Of a DNA stretch of 61,173 nucleotides, positions 8,050 through 16,742 are shown piece by piece; position 1 is the first letter of the stretch; every line of letters starts with the position of its first letter. The stretch is from assembly GCA_016786745.1 (NCBI GenBank), contig JAEUVS010000064.1, positions 1 to 61,173 on the forward strand, read 5' to 3'. A program made the position numbers and the translations under genes. This DNA comes from Chitinophagaceae bacterium. Its GTDB lineage: Bacteria > Bacteroidota > Bacteroidia > Chitinophagales > Chitinophagaceae. Under the pieces are notes generated by a model that saw nothing but the letters and a program-made list of their open reading frames with translations, did not search any database and was not told where the DNA came from.

Positions 8050-9126
8050 ATGAAACTAATGGCAACACCCAAATTCTCCAATGTCCCACATTCCTTTCAT
8101 GCCGAGCTGAAGAGAAGGATCAGCGCGTATTTCGAGGAAGTAGGAACATCACCCACAGGTAATTATAGTCTCTTCATAAAGGCGGTTATTCTGATGGTAA
8201 GTTTCGTATTTCTTTACATTCACCTCGTATTCTTTACCCCGATCGTGGCCATTGCTGTCATTGAATGCGTGTTGCTGGGAATGATCGTTGCGGCTATCGG
8301 CTTCAACGTAATGCACGACGGCGCCCATGGCAGTTTCAGCAAGTACAAATGGGTGAACAGCATCGCGGCCTTTTCACTGAACATTCTCGGGGGTAACAGT
8401 TTTATGTGGAACGTAAAGCACAACGTTATCCATCACGCCTACACTAATATTGACGGCATTGACGACGATATCGACATCCAGCCCTGGATGCGTATGAGCT
8501 CAACACAGAAGAAATACTCCATGCACAGATATCAGCACCTGTATTTCTGGATATTGTATTCGTTCTTCTATATCTTCTGGATTTTTGTGCTCGATTACCA
8601 GAAGTATTTTAAAAAACAGGTGGGCACCATACCGCTGAAAAAAATGTCGCTCAGTGATCACCTGGTTTTTTGGGGATTCAAATTATTTCACGTCTTCCTT
8701 TTCGTAGGGCTGCCGATTTACCTGCTTGGTTTTACTTCGTGGCTGGTAGGGTTCGTGATCTTTACGCTTGTTGCAGGCTTTGTGCTCAGCATCGTATTCC
8801 AGCTGGCGCATACCGTTGAACACACTTCATTTCCGCAACCCGATTCTCAAACCGGCAAACTCGATGACGAGTGGGCCGTTCACCAGCTGAAAACAACCGC
8901 GAACTTCGCCACCGACAACAGGGTTGTATCGTGGCTTGTTGGCGGTTTGAATTTCCAGATAGAACATCATCTCTTCCCAAAGATTTCTCATGTACACTAT
9001 CCTGCTATCAGCAAGATAATCAGGAAGGCGTGCGAGGATTACGGAATAATTTATATAGAATATCCGAAGGTGCGTTATGCGGTGGCGTCGCACGTGGCGT
9101 TCTTAAGACAGATGGGAAGACAGTAA
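8050..9126 (+). CDS. Membrane fatty acid desaturase
   Basis: Integral membrane di-iron acyl-lipid or acyl-CoA desaturase, 358 residues. The three histidine boxes are present: HDGAHGS from about residue 89, HNVIHH from about 124, and QIEHHLFP from about 303. The QxxHH form of the third box is typical of linoleoyl-CoA/front-end type desaturases. Hydrophobic pairs lie around 45-90, 170-190 and 220-260. There is no fused cytochrome b5 domain. The start could also be the ATG three codons in (MATPKFS). Probably adjusts membrane fluidity; regiospecificity cannot be read from sequence. Confidence 0.92.
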   Translation: MKLMATPKFSNVPHSFHAELKRRISAYFEEVGTSPTGNYSLFIKAVILMVSFVFLYIHLVFFTPIVAIAVIECVLLGMIVAAIGFNVMHDGAHGSFSKYKWVNSIAAFSLNILGGNSFMWNVKHNVIHHAYTNIDGIDDDIDIQPWMRMSSTQKKYSMHRYQHLYFWILYSFFYIFWIFVLDYQKYFKKQVGTIPLKKMSLSDHLVFWGFKLFHVFLFVGLPIYLLGFTSWLVGFVIFTLVAGFVLSIVFQLAHTVEHTSFPQPDSQTGKLDDEWAVHQLKTTANFATDNRVVSWLVGGLNFQIEHHLFPKISHVHYPAISKIIRKACEDYGIIYIEYPKVRYAVASHVAFLRQMGRQ

Positions 9127-9156
9127 TTGCCTATTTAAAAAATAGAACAATCGCAG

Positions 9157-10032
9157 ATGGCGAAAGTTAAAATAGGAATGGTGCAGATGTCGTGCTCCGC
9201 TAACAAAGAGGAGAACGTTCAAAAAGCCATTTCCAGGATCAGGGAAGCTGCTGCCAAAGGGGCGCAGGTTGTATGCCTGCAGGAGCTTTTTACCTCGCTT
9301 TATTTCTGTGATGTGGAAGACTACGACAATTTCAAGCTCGCCGAACCTGTTCCCGGTCCAACCACCGACGCACTGCAGAAAGTGGCGAAAGAACTGAACG
9401 TTGTGATCATCGCGTCCCTTTTCGAAAAACGCGCGAAAGGCGTCTATCATAACACAACAGCTGTAATCGACGCGGATGGTAGTTATTTAGACAAATACCG
9501 GAAAATGCATATCCCCGACGATCCGGCTTATTTCGAGAAATTCTACTTCACTCCAGGCGACCTCGGTTACAAAATCTTCAAAACAAAATTCGCGACTATA
9601 GGTGTGCTGATATGCTGGGATCAGTGGTATCCCGAAGCGGCAAGAATCACCTCTTTAATGGGCGCCGAAGTGCTTTTTTATCCCACCGCCATCGGTTGGG
9701 CCACCAGCCAGGACGATGATACCAACAGGGAACAGTATAATGCCTGGCAAACGATTCAGCGTAGTCACGCCATTGCGAATGGTGTTCACGTGGTGAGCGT
9801 TAACCGTGTTGGATTTGAACAGGACGGAAAGATGAAATTCTGGGGAGGTTCGTTTATCGCTAATCCATTCGGCTCATTGATTGTCCAGGCCTCGCACGAC
9901 AAAGAAGAAGTGATTGTAAAAGAACTGGAGCTCGACACTACAGACAGTTACCGCACGCACTGGCCATTTATGCGCGACCGAAGAATAGATTCTTACCAGC
10001 CTATCACCAAACGCTATATCGACGAAGCATAG
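9157..10032 (+). CDS. aguB: N-carbamoylputrescine amidase
   Basis: Carbon-nitrogen hydrolase (nitrilase superfamily) that turns N-carbamoylputrescine into putrescine, CO2 and ammonia. The Glu-Lys-Cys triad is visible: Glu in CLQELFTS, Lys in DKYRKMHIPDDP and Cys in GVLICWDQWYPE. The protein is 291 residues and ends GSLIVQAS...YRTHWPFMRDRRID, typical of AguB. It is followed with a 1-bp gap by agmatine deiminase, which makes its substrate. The pair completes the route from agmatine to putrescine. Confidence 0.95.
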   Translation: MAKVKIGMVQMSCSANKEENVQKAISRIREAAAKGAQVVCLQELFTSLYFCDVEDYDNFKLAEPVPGPTTDALQKVAKELNVVIIASLFEKRAKGVYHNTTAVIDADGSYLDKYRKMHIPDDPAYFEKFYFTPGDLGYKIFKTKFATIGVLICWDQWYPEAARITSLMGAEVLFYPTAIGWATSQDDDTNREQYNAWQTIQRSHAIANGVHVVSVNRVGFEQDGKMKFWGGSFIANPFGSLIVQASHDKEEVIVKELELDTTDSYRTHWPFMRDRRIDSYQPITKRYIDEA

Positions 10033-10033
10033 A

Positions 10034-11086
10034 ATGACAAACCAGGTTACTCCCGCCTCGCTTGGATATTACTTTCCCGCTGAATTTGCCCCCCACAGTG
10101 CCACGTGGCTTAGCTGGCCGCATAAAGAAGCGTCGTGGCCGGGTAAAATCTCTTCTATCTATCCTAATTATTCAAAGTTTGTAAAGGAACTCACCAAAGG
10201 TGAACAGGTTTGCATTAATGTGAATGATGAAGCGATGAAACAATTTGCGCTTGATTGGCTGCAGAAAGAAGGAGTCGATCCCGGTAAGATTACATTTTAT
10301 TTTAACCCCACCAACGATGCCTGGTGCCGTGATCATGGTCCGGCTTTTCTTATAAATAAAGATGCGGCAAAAGATAAAAAAGTGATTGTAGACTGGAACT
10401 ATAACGCGTGGGGCAATAAGTATCCACCGTTCGATCTCGACGATGTGGTTCCAACAAGAATAGGTAAGCAGTTGGGAATTCCTGTTTTTCACCCGGGGAT
10501 TATCATGGAAGGCGGTTCTGTTGAGTTCAATGGCGAAGGAACAGTGCTCACATCTGCATGTTGTTTGCTGAATGAAAACCGCAATCCGCATCTGAACCGC
10601 GATCAGATAGAAAAATATCTGGTGGATTACTATGGTGTTCAGCAGGTGCTGTGGGTAAGTGAAGGTATTGCAGGAGATGATACTGACGGGCACATTGATG
10701 ATACCGTAAGATTTGTTAATGCTGATACGGTGCTTACAGTTGTTGAAGAAAAGAGGAGTGATGAGAACTATGAGCCGCTGCAGAAAAATTTTCGTGAGCT
10801 TTCCACGATGCGGTTGCAGAATGGAAAGCAGATGAACATCGCAGAACTACCAATGCCCGACGCGGTAGTTTACGATGGTCAGCGTTTGCCTGCTTCATAC
10901 GCTAATTTTTATATATCAAACCAATCTGTGATAGTGCCCGTATATAACTGTGCAGCGGATGATAAAGCGTTGCGTGTTATTGAGGAATGTTTTCCCCACA
11001 GGAAAGTGATTGGCATTGATTCTACAGACATTATCTGGGGTTTGGGAAGCTTTCATTGTCTTAGTCAGCAGGAGCCGTTGGTTTGA
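10034..11086 (+). CDS. aguA: Agmatine deiminase
   Basis: Guanidine-modifying enzyme of the peptidylarginine deiminase fold. It hydrolyses agmatine to N-carbamoylputrescine and ammonia. The 350-residue protein shows WCRDHGPAFL, EGGSVEFNG, the catalytic His region GDDTDGHIDDTVRF and the nucleophilic Cys in GSFHCLSQQEP at the C-terminus. It starts 1 bp after aguB ends and is certainly co-transcribed with it. No arginine decarboxylase to make agmatine is seen in the window. Confidence 0.96.
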   Translation: MTNQVTPASLGYYFPAEFAPHSATWLSWPHKEASWPGKISSIYPNYSKFVKELTKGEQVCINVNDEAMKQFALDWLQKEGVDPGKITFYFNPTNDAWCRDHGPAFLINKDAAKDKKVIVDWNYNAWGNKYPPFDLDDVVPTRIGKQLGIPVFHPGIIMEGGSVEFNGEGTVLTSACCLLNENRNPHLNRDQIEKYLVDYYGVQQVLWVSEGIAGDDTDGHIDDTVRFVNADTVLTVVEEKRSDENYEPLQKNFRELSTMRLQNGKQMNIAELPMPDAVVYDGQRLPASYANFYISNQSVIVPVYNCAADDKALRVIEECFPHRKVIGIDSTDIIWGLGSFHCLSQQEPLV

Positions 11087-11238
11087 GTTGCGTCCCCGTT
11101 AATTCACCTGTCGATACCGTTAAAATACCCGTTATAAATTTTTGTTTCGTATGCAACGATTATCGGAGATTTGTACTCTTATATAGAGTTAACAAAGCAG
11201 ACACACATTCTTTCTATAAATCAGAGCCTTAACCAAAT

Positions 11239-11272
11239 TTCCCTGCGTTTCTACGCGGGGATTATTTTTTTA
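11239..11272 (+). terminator. Intrinsic terminator
   Basis: CCCTGCG (11241-11247) pairs with CGCGGGG (11254-11260), with one G-T pair, and is followed by ATTATTTTTTT. It is 155 nt past aguA and may serve that operon or a small RNA in the gap. Confidence 0.6.
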
Positions 11273-11403
11273 GTGATGTGAAGAATGCATTGTACTTCGC
11301 GCGTATTATCTTTTTCTGATTATCTTTTTCTGAATTTCTTTCTGATGGCTTAACCTTTTTTTAATTCTTCGAATTTGAAAAATCATTTTAGGTAGATACC
11401 CTT

Positions 11404-11435
11404 ATTGCACTTCCAAAATCTCAAATTTACTTTTG
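11404..11435 (+). promoter_or_regulatory. Bacteroidota promoter ATTG-N20-TACTTTTG
   Basis: ATTG (11404-11407) and an exact TAnnTTTG box (11428-11435), 20 bp apart, the spacing expected for the major Bacteroidota sigma factor. Transcription would begin near 11442, giving a leader of about 34 nt. Confidence 0.65.
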
Positions 11436-11475
11436 CCTCCGATCAGAACCCTTGTAAACACTCATAAACCTACTT

Positions 11476-11988
11476 ATGAAAAAAACATTCTCTGCCTTAT
11501 TCACAGGCATGCTCGTATCCGCTGCTTTCTCGACATTCGCGCAGCAAGACACATACGCAGCAAACGTTAACCCAGTTGCTTTCATCACTAACTACCCGCC
11601 ACGCACCGAGTTAAAAGCAAGCGAAGTAAACAGCAACGCTCTCGAGAATTTCACAAGAAACAACAAGGCCGTTTCAAATGTTACATGGACATCCAGCGGC
11701 ACCGTGCTTTCCGTTTATTTCGAGAAAGACGGCATCAAATCGAGATCCACTTACGATGAAAAAGGCAAATGGGAATACACCCTTCGTTATTTAAGCGCAA
11801 AACAGGCGCCGTACAGGGTGCGTGAAGCAATTGATACCTACTGCCCCGGTAAAACTATTGTGCAGGTAACTGAAATCAAAAAGACAGGCAGCGTTTACCA
11901 CCTGGTAAAACTCGAAGACGCCACTTCATACCTCACAGTGCAGGTAATGAACGGCGAAGTTGACCTCGTTGAAAAAGTAACCAGATAA
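11476..11988 (+). CDS. Secreted PepSY-like protein
   Basis: 170 residues with a clear signal peptide (MKKTFSALFTGMLVSAAFSTFAQ, cleaved near 22-23). The mature part resembles the Bacteroidota PepSY-like/DUF2874 group: NVTWTSSGTVLSVYFEKDG, then a stretch like YLSAKQAPYRVREAI and VTEIKKTGSVYHLVKLED. Such proteins are periplasmic or surface and mostly of unknown role. It has its own promoter and a strong terminator, so it is a single-gene unit. Family call moderate. Confidence 0.75.
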   Translation: MKKTFSALFTGMLVSAAFSTFAQQDTYAANVNPVAFITNYPPRTELKASEVNSNALENFTRNNKAVSNVTWTSSGTVLSVYFEKDGIKSRSTYDEKGKWEYTLRYLSAKQAPYRVREAIDTYCPGKTIVQVTEIKKTGSVYHLVKLEDATSYLTVQVMNGEVDLVEKVTR

Positions 11989-12012
11989 AAGGTTCTGGTC
12001 AGGTTAGTAGTT

Positions 12013-12045
12013 AAAAACCCCGGCGTTTTTCACCGGGGTTTAATT
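12013..12045. terminator. Bidirectional intrinsic terminator
   Basis: AAACCCCGG (12015-12023) and CCGGGGTTT (12033-12041) form a perfect 9-bp stem. A-rich sequence lies to the left and T-rich to the right, so it can stop both the secreted-protein gene and the convergent usp gene. Confidence 0.8.
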
Positions 12046-12047
12046 CG

Positions 12048-12875
12048 TTACTCATGTATCGCCGCAACAGGAATGTGGCTGTGATACGCCAGCTTCTTGG
12101 TATGACTCGTTTTGTATAATCCTGAAAGAAATGAATGTCTCCTCGGAACCGTTACAATTAAGTCAATATTGTGATCTGAAATAAACGCGTCAGTGGCCTC
12201 CAGGAAGTCGTACATGCGGATGAAATAGAATTCGGGCCTGTAGTCTGAGAACGTTTTCTCAAGCCAGTCCCTTTCCCTTTTATAATCGTCAGTGAGCTGC
12301 ACATAGTGTTCGCTGTCTACGTTCACGATATGGAAGTTAGGCTTGAAGATATCGAGGATCAGCCTGATCTGCGCCACAGGAGTAGTTGATTTTACGTTCT
12401 TAAAGTCACTCAGCAGCATCACATTCTGAATTTTTTTGAATGTCGCCTTCGGGGGAACGATAATCACCGGGCAAACTCCCTGGCGCGACATATTAAGCGC
12501 ATTACTGCCAAAAAAGATTTGTTCAAGCCTGGTTGCACCGGTAATTCCCATGATTACTACATTAATGCCATTATAGCGAACATACTTTTCTATACTTTCT
12601 ACAAGAGACCCACCTTCCTCAGCAACATATTCTATCCTTACAGTAGATATCTCATGCAGTTCTATCTCGAGGTTGTGCAGCGCCTGGCTCAACACTTTCT
12701 TCCTGTCCTCATCCGACTCTGTAAGCGGGGAGCCATCAACACCGGGAGCAAGTTTATCATAAACATTATACAGGATGATTGTTGTTTGCGGATCGTCCTG
12801 GGCAAGTTCTACCGCGTAACGCGCAGCATTCTTTGACGTATCGGAAAAGTCAGTAGGAACGAGGAATTTTTTCAT
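12048..12875 (-). CDS. Universal stress protein, tandem UspA domains
   Basis: 275 residues holding two UspA-type domains (about 1-145 and 150-275). The first starts MKKFLVPTDFSDTSKNAARYA and keeps the ATP-binding G-2x-G-9x-G-S pattern in GITGATRLEQIFFGS. The second domain has VMLLSDFKNVKS but its equivalent loop (VPRRHSFLSGLYKTS) lacks the glycine pattern, so only one site probably binds ATP. Cytoplasmic stress-response protein; partner and trigger unknown. It lies 23 bp after parC on the opposite side of a terminator and may be transcribed separately. Confidence 0.9.
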   Translation of the reverse strand: MKKFLVPTDFSDTSKNAARYAVELAQDDPQTTIILYNVYDKLAPGVDGSPLTESDEDRKKVLSQALHNLEIELHEISTVRIEYVAEEGGSLVESIEKYVRYNGINVVIMGITGATRLEQIFFGSNALNMSRQGVCPVIIVPPKATFKKIQNVMLLSDFKNVKSTTPVAQIRLILDIFKPNFHIVNVDSEHYVQLTDDYKRERDWLEKTFSDYRPEFYFIRMYDFLEATDAFISDHNIDLIVTVPRRHSFLSGLYKTSHTKKLAYHSHIPVAAIHE

Positions 12876-12898
12876 CTTGATATGTATAATTTAAAAGT

Positions 12899-15400
12899 TT
12901 AGAATAACGATGGCTGGTTGTCTTTTTTCTTTTTCACATCCCACGCCATACTCACGCTTTTATTGAAATCGAACAGTTTTGCGCCTACAGCTTTCCAACC
13001 CATCACTTCAACAAACGATGCCAGCTTTATTTTTTGCGTTTTCGCCTGTGAACCCCGACCCGAGGAAATCGCTATTACCGGCTCGTTATCGCTGGTAGCG
13101 GTTTCAAGCCTGTTTCCTTCTCCTTCTTTGATGAACGAGAATTTATTGTGAAGCGTAGTGGTTTCGATACGGAAACGCTTCACATTATATTGCATTTTTT
13201 CGTTATCGAGATAGATGGCTGTAATGATTTTTTCAGGATCGAACTTTTCCATCACAATGATCTTATCCGCGTCGAAGCGTTGAGAAAGCTCAGTGTCGGT
13301 GATTTCATAGTTACCATCGGAATAAATAACGAGCAACCGGTCGTCTGCATCGAACATGCCAAGCAATTCTCCTTTTCCTTCTTCGTTCAGTCGTCCGAAA
13401 CTGTCATCGAACCAAATCTTGCGGCCGGTGATCGTGGCTTTTCCTGCCTCTTTTACCTTGACAGTTTTGATAGGATATTTTGTTACCTGGTTGCCCATGC
13501 TACCGCGGTTTTTCACTTCGAGCGTTTCGAAATAAAAATCCAGCTCCTTATTCCTTGCCGACGAGCTCGGGCTCAATATGATCTTTACCACCTCGGCCTC
13601 GCCGTTCGGGTTAACACTCATGTAATGCACCTTACTGTTTTCGCTGCCCTTTGTAAGATCGTATTCTTTTTCGCGGGTAACGCCGGTAACGTTGAAGCGT
13701 TTTGCATAACTCATCTTCGACTTACCGTCGAGGTAGATCATGTTGTATGTGGTACGCTCATCGTTTTTCTTAAATACCGCGATGTGGATGATGTCTTTTC
13801 CGATAAATACTTTATCCGCCACTTTCACCACCTTCATCTTGCCCGATTTTGTAAACGCGATGATATCGTCGAGGTCGGAGCAATCGGTTACAAACTCATC
13901 TTTCTTGAGACCGGTGCCGATGAACCCATCTTCGCGGTTTACATACAACTTCACATTCGCGATGGCCACCTGTTTTGCCTGGATGGATTCAAACGGGCGT
14001 AATTCGGTTTTACGCTCCCTTCCTTTTCCATATTTCTTTAATAAGCCATCATAGTACGCAACCGCGAAATCAGTGAGATTGGCCAGGTCGTGCTTCACCT
14101 GTTTTATTTCGGCTTCTATCTTCTTGATTTGCGCGTTGAGCTCTTCAATATCGAGGCGATATATCCTACGAACCGGCTTCTCGGTAAGCTTCAGGATGTC
14201 TTCCCGGGTAACCGCGCGTTTCAATTGTTTGGCAAACGGTTGAAATGCTTTCGAAATGGCATTAATTACATCATCCCATTCCTTGTGCTTCTTCTCGAGC
14301 TCCTTGTAAATTTTTTCTTCAAAGAATATACGTTCAAGTGAAGTGTAATGCCATTTATCCTGGAGTTCCTTCAGCTTTATCTCCAGTTCTTTTTTAAGCA
14401 GCTCCCGGGTATTGTCAACCGACAGCCTGAGTAGCTCGTGCACCCCAATGAATTTCGGCTTGTGATCCACAATAACGCATGCATTCGGAGAAATGCTCAC
14501 TTCACAGTCGGTAAATGCATAGAGCGCATCGGTAGTGATATCAGGAGAGATGCCAGGCGCCAGGTCGATCAGAATTTCTACTGCTGCTGACGTTTTATCG
14601 GTTACTTTCTTGATTTTGATTTTACCCAGATCATTTGCTTTTACAATAGAATCCATCAACTGCGTGGTCGTAACGCCATAAGGCACATCACGGATAACCA
14701 GCGTTTTTTTGTCCAGCTCTTCAATTCTTGACCGTACCCTGATTTTTCCGCCACGTTTACCTTCGTTATAGTTGCTGGTATCGGCCATTCCGCCGGTTTG
14801 AAAATCGGGGCTTAATTCAAATTTTTTCCCGCGCAGGTACTTTATTGATGCTTCAATCAGTTCGCAGAAATTATGGGGAAGAATTTTAGTGGCAAGTCCC
14901 ACCGCGATACCTTCCGCACCCTGGGCCAGCAACAGTGGAAACTTCATCGGGAGGGTAACGGGCTCATTTTTTCTGCCGTCGTAGCTGAGCGCCCATTCAG
15001 TGGTTTTTTCGTTGAAAGCAACTTCCAGTGCGAATTTTGAAAGGCGCGCCTCGATATATCTTGCTGCCGCTGCTTCATCGCCGGTGTTGATGTCGCCCCA
15101 GTTTCCCTGTGTTTCTATCAGCAGGTCCTTCTGGCCGAGGTTCACGAGTGCATCGCCGATACTGGCATCGCCATGAGGATGGTACTGCATGCTCTGCCCG
15201 ATAATGTTGGCAGCTTTATTGAAACGTCCGTCGTCCATTTCCTTCATCGAGTGAAGGATCCTGCGCTGCACGGGCTTGAGGCCGTCTTCTACAGCCGGTA
15301 CTGCTCTTTCCAGTATAACGTAAGAGGCGTAGTCGAGGAACCACGAGCGGTACTGGCCCGATATTCCCGTGTCGCCGTTTAATTGTTCTTTTGGTACCAT
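12899..15400 (-). CDS. parC: DNA topoisomerase IV subunit A
   Basis: Breakage-reunion subunit of topoisomerase IV, which decatenates daughter chromosomes. 833 residues. The N-terminus has LKPVQRRILHSM and the catalytic tyrosine Tyr115 in AARYIEARLS. The quinolone-pocket loop reads YHPHGDASIGD (about 73-83), with Ala at the position of the usual contact Ser and Asp kept at the acidic position. A coiled-coil tower region lies near 340-470 and beta-propeller-like blades make up the C-terminal half. Last gene of the parE-GNAT-DUF1835-parC operon, 4 bp after DUF1835. The assignment to ParC over GyrA rests on the neighbouring parE and the short C-terminal domain. Confidence 0.93.
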   Translation of the reverse strand: MVPKEQLNGDTGISGQYRSWFLDYASYVILERAVPAVEDGLKPVQRRILHSMKEMDDGRFNKAANIIGQSMQYHPHGDASIGDALVNLGQKDLLIETQGNWGDINTGDEAAAARYIEARLSKFALEVAFNEKTTEWALSYDGRKNEPVTLPMKFPLLLAQGAEGIAVGLATKILPHNFCELIEASIKYLRGKKFELSPDFQTGGMADTSNYNEGKRGGKIRVRSRIEELDKKTLVIRDVPYGVTTTQLMDSIVKANDLGKIKIKKVTDKTSAAVEILIDLAPGISPDITTDALYAFTDCEVSISPNACVIVDHKPKFIGVHELLRLSVDNTRELLKKELEIKLKELQDKWHYTSLERIFFEEKIYKELEKKHKEWDDVINAISKAFQPFAKQLKRAVTREDILKLTEKPVRRIYRLDIEELNAQIKKIEAEIKQVKHDLANLTDFAVAYYDGLLKKYGKGRERKTELRPFESIQAKQVAIANVKLYVNREDGFIGTGLKKDEFVTDCSDLDDIIAFTKSGKMKVVKVADKVFIGKDIIHIAVFKKNDERTTYNMIYLDGKSKMSYAKRFNVTGVTREKEYDLTKGSENSKVHYMSVNPNGEAEVVKIILSPSSSARNKELDFYFETLEVKNRGSMGNQVTKYPIKTVKVKEAGKATITGRKIWFDDSFGRLNEEGKGELLGMFDADDRLLVIYSDGNYEITDTELSQRFDADKIIVMEKFDPEKIITAIYLDNEKMQYNVKRFRIETTTLHNKFSFIKEGEGNRLETATSDNEPVIAISSGRGSQAKTQKIKLASFVEVMGWKAVGAKLFDFNKSVSMAWDVKKKKDNQPSLF

Positions 15401-15404
15401 AGGT

Positions 15405-16238
15405 TTAGTTTTCTGACAATTGCGGAGTCGCCGCTTTCTTTTTCACCTCAAAATCTTTCATATTTTTTACCGTACCCTGCACATCATAATCGCCGGATTG
15501 TATCAACAACTTCAGGCGCCACAGTAAAAACATATCACCGGTGGTATGTTTCGCCTTATGTAAAAACGCATGTATGACCTTCGAAGCCTTCTGCCAGTCG
15601 CCGGTAATATATTTTTTCAGTTCATCATCATAAAAATCAACGTCACGCTGCACAAGCTTTTTACCTCCTTCGAGTAAGCGAACATATTTATCTTCCTCAG
15701 TGATCCTTTTCCATTCGTCGGGGTCAACTTCAAATTCGCTCAACGTAACCGGCCTCGCAAGTTTTTTCGCTTTCAGGAATTCTTTCGGCGGAATCGTATG
15801 AAGGTTTTCAGGATAAAAAATATTACCCTTTTCATTGAGGAACGGCAGGTTGTTGAGATATAAAATAAATACCCTTCCGTGATACTCGGCCAGCTGACTC
15901 ATCAGCCAGTAGTAACCGCTTACATCGTGTTTATTCTGCGCGGCCCATATCCATAATATTTCACCGGGATTGCCGTCGAGTTTTTCTTTCAGATCCTTCA
16001 CGGTTTCCAGATCGTCTACGCTGCCATCATCCACTTTTCCTTCTATGTCACCTCCTGAAAGCACTTCTCTCCACCATTGCTTTCTCGCCCCGATACCTTC
16101 TTCTGTAAAGATATCTTTCAGCGGACCAACAGCCAGGTCATCCTTTACCTGCACAACTTCACCACTAAGGCTGTCATCGAGTTTTATAGCTTCCTTCAGC
16201 ACGTCTATATCGGCTTCATTAAAAACGATGTGGATCAT
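15405..16238 (-). CDS. DUF1835 domain protein
   Basis: 277 residues, starting MIHIVFNEADIDVLKEAI and containing VVQVKDDLAVGPLKDI, the N-terminal DUF1835 signature. The C-terminal half (EWKRITEEDKYVRLL...) fits the partner domain DUF3658. Function is unknown for the family. No signal peptide or membrane segment, so cytoplasmic. It starts 2 bp after the GNAT gene ends and stops 4 bp before parC begins, so it is embedded in the topoisomerase IV operon. Confidence 0.8.
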   Translation of the reverse strand: MIHIVFNEADIDVLKEAIKLDDSLSGEVVQVKDDLAVGPLKDIFTEEGIGARKQWWREVLSGGDIEGKVDDGSVDDLETVKDLKEKLDGNPGEILWIWAAQNKHDVSGYYWLMSQLAEYHGRVFILYLNNLPFLNEKGNIFYPENLHTIPPKEFLKAKKLARPVTLSEFEVDPDEWKRITEEDKYVRLLEGGKKLVQRDVDFYDDELKKYITGDWQKASKVIHAFLHKAKHTTGDMFLLWRLKLLIQSGDYDVQGTVKNMKDFEVKKKAATPQLSEN

Positions 16239-16240
16239 AC

Positions 16241-16741
16241 TTATCCGTTAATTCTTTTTCCAACAATAATTAAATCTCTTTCAACTTCATCGAGCACAGC
16301 TACCCGAGGAAAATGTCCCCAATTGTCAAATCCCGCATTTCGGAACAGCTTCAGGCTCGGCACATTATGCGCGAAGATATATCCTAACAAGGTTTTAATT
16401 TTCAACCGTTCGCATGAATTCATCGCATGCTGTAAAATCTGCCGGCCATAACCTTTGCCTCTTGCTCTTTCATCCAGGTATATACTTATTTCCGCGGTGC
16501 CGTTATAGGCGGGCCTTCCATAGAACCACTGGAAGCTAACCCACCCGATGTTATCGCTTTCATTCATCACCATCCAGAGTGGACGGTGACCAGGGTCGTG
16601 GGCGTTGAACCATGCAACACGGCTCTCTACCGTTACGGGATCGGTATCTGCGGTAACCATTCTTCCCGGTATGGTTGAATTATAAATTTCAACGATCCGC
16701 GAAAGTTCGCCGATTACAGCGTTCCTGTACTGTAGCGCCAT
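16241..16741 (-). CDS. GNAT N-acetyltransferase (phosphinothricin-acetyltransferase-like)
   Basis: 166-residue GNAT-fold acetyltransferase. The acetyl-CoA binding loop is RARGKGYGRQILQ (about 92-104). The N-terminal NAVIGELSRIVEIYNSTI and the later HNVPSLKLFRNAGFDNWGHFPRVA place it nearest the phosphinothricin/methionine-sulfoximine acetyltransferase group. The natural substrate is not known from sequence. It begins 1 bp after the parE stop. Confidence 0.85.
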   Translation of the reverse strand: MALQYRNAVIGELSRIVEIYNSTIPGRMVTADTDPVTVESRVAWFNAHDPGHRPLWMVMNESDNIGWVSFQWFYGRPAYNGTAEISIYLDERARGKGYGRQILQHAMNSCERLKIKTLLGYIFAHNVPSLKLFRNAGFDNWGHFPRVAVLDEVERDLIIVGKRING

Positions 16742-16742
16742 A

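Larger units (their letters stand above)
11087..11475 (+). other. 389-bp intergenic region with possible small RNA
   Basis: No open frame looks real here. It holds a weak promoter-like pair (TTTG at 11141 and GAGATTTG at 11166-11173, 21 bp apart), a short hairpin ACTCT/AGAGT near 11175-11189, an intrinsic terminator at 11239-11272, and the promoter of the next gene at 11404-11435. The first three together could make a transcript of roughly 90 nt from about 11180. Confidence 0.3.

Noticed and set aside
13148..14002. A 284-codon frame antisense to parC
   Set aside because: Same reason; parC is certain and the translation shows no recognisable motif.
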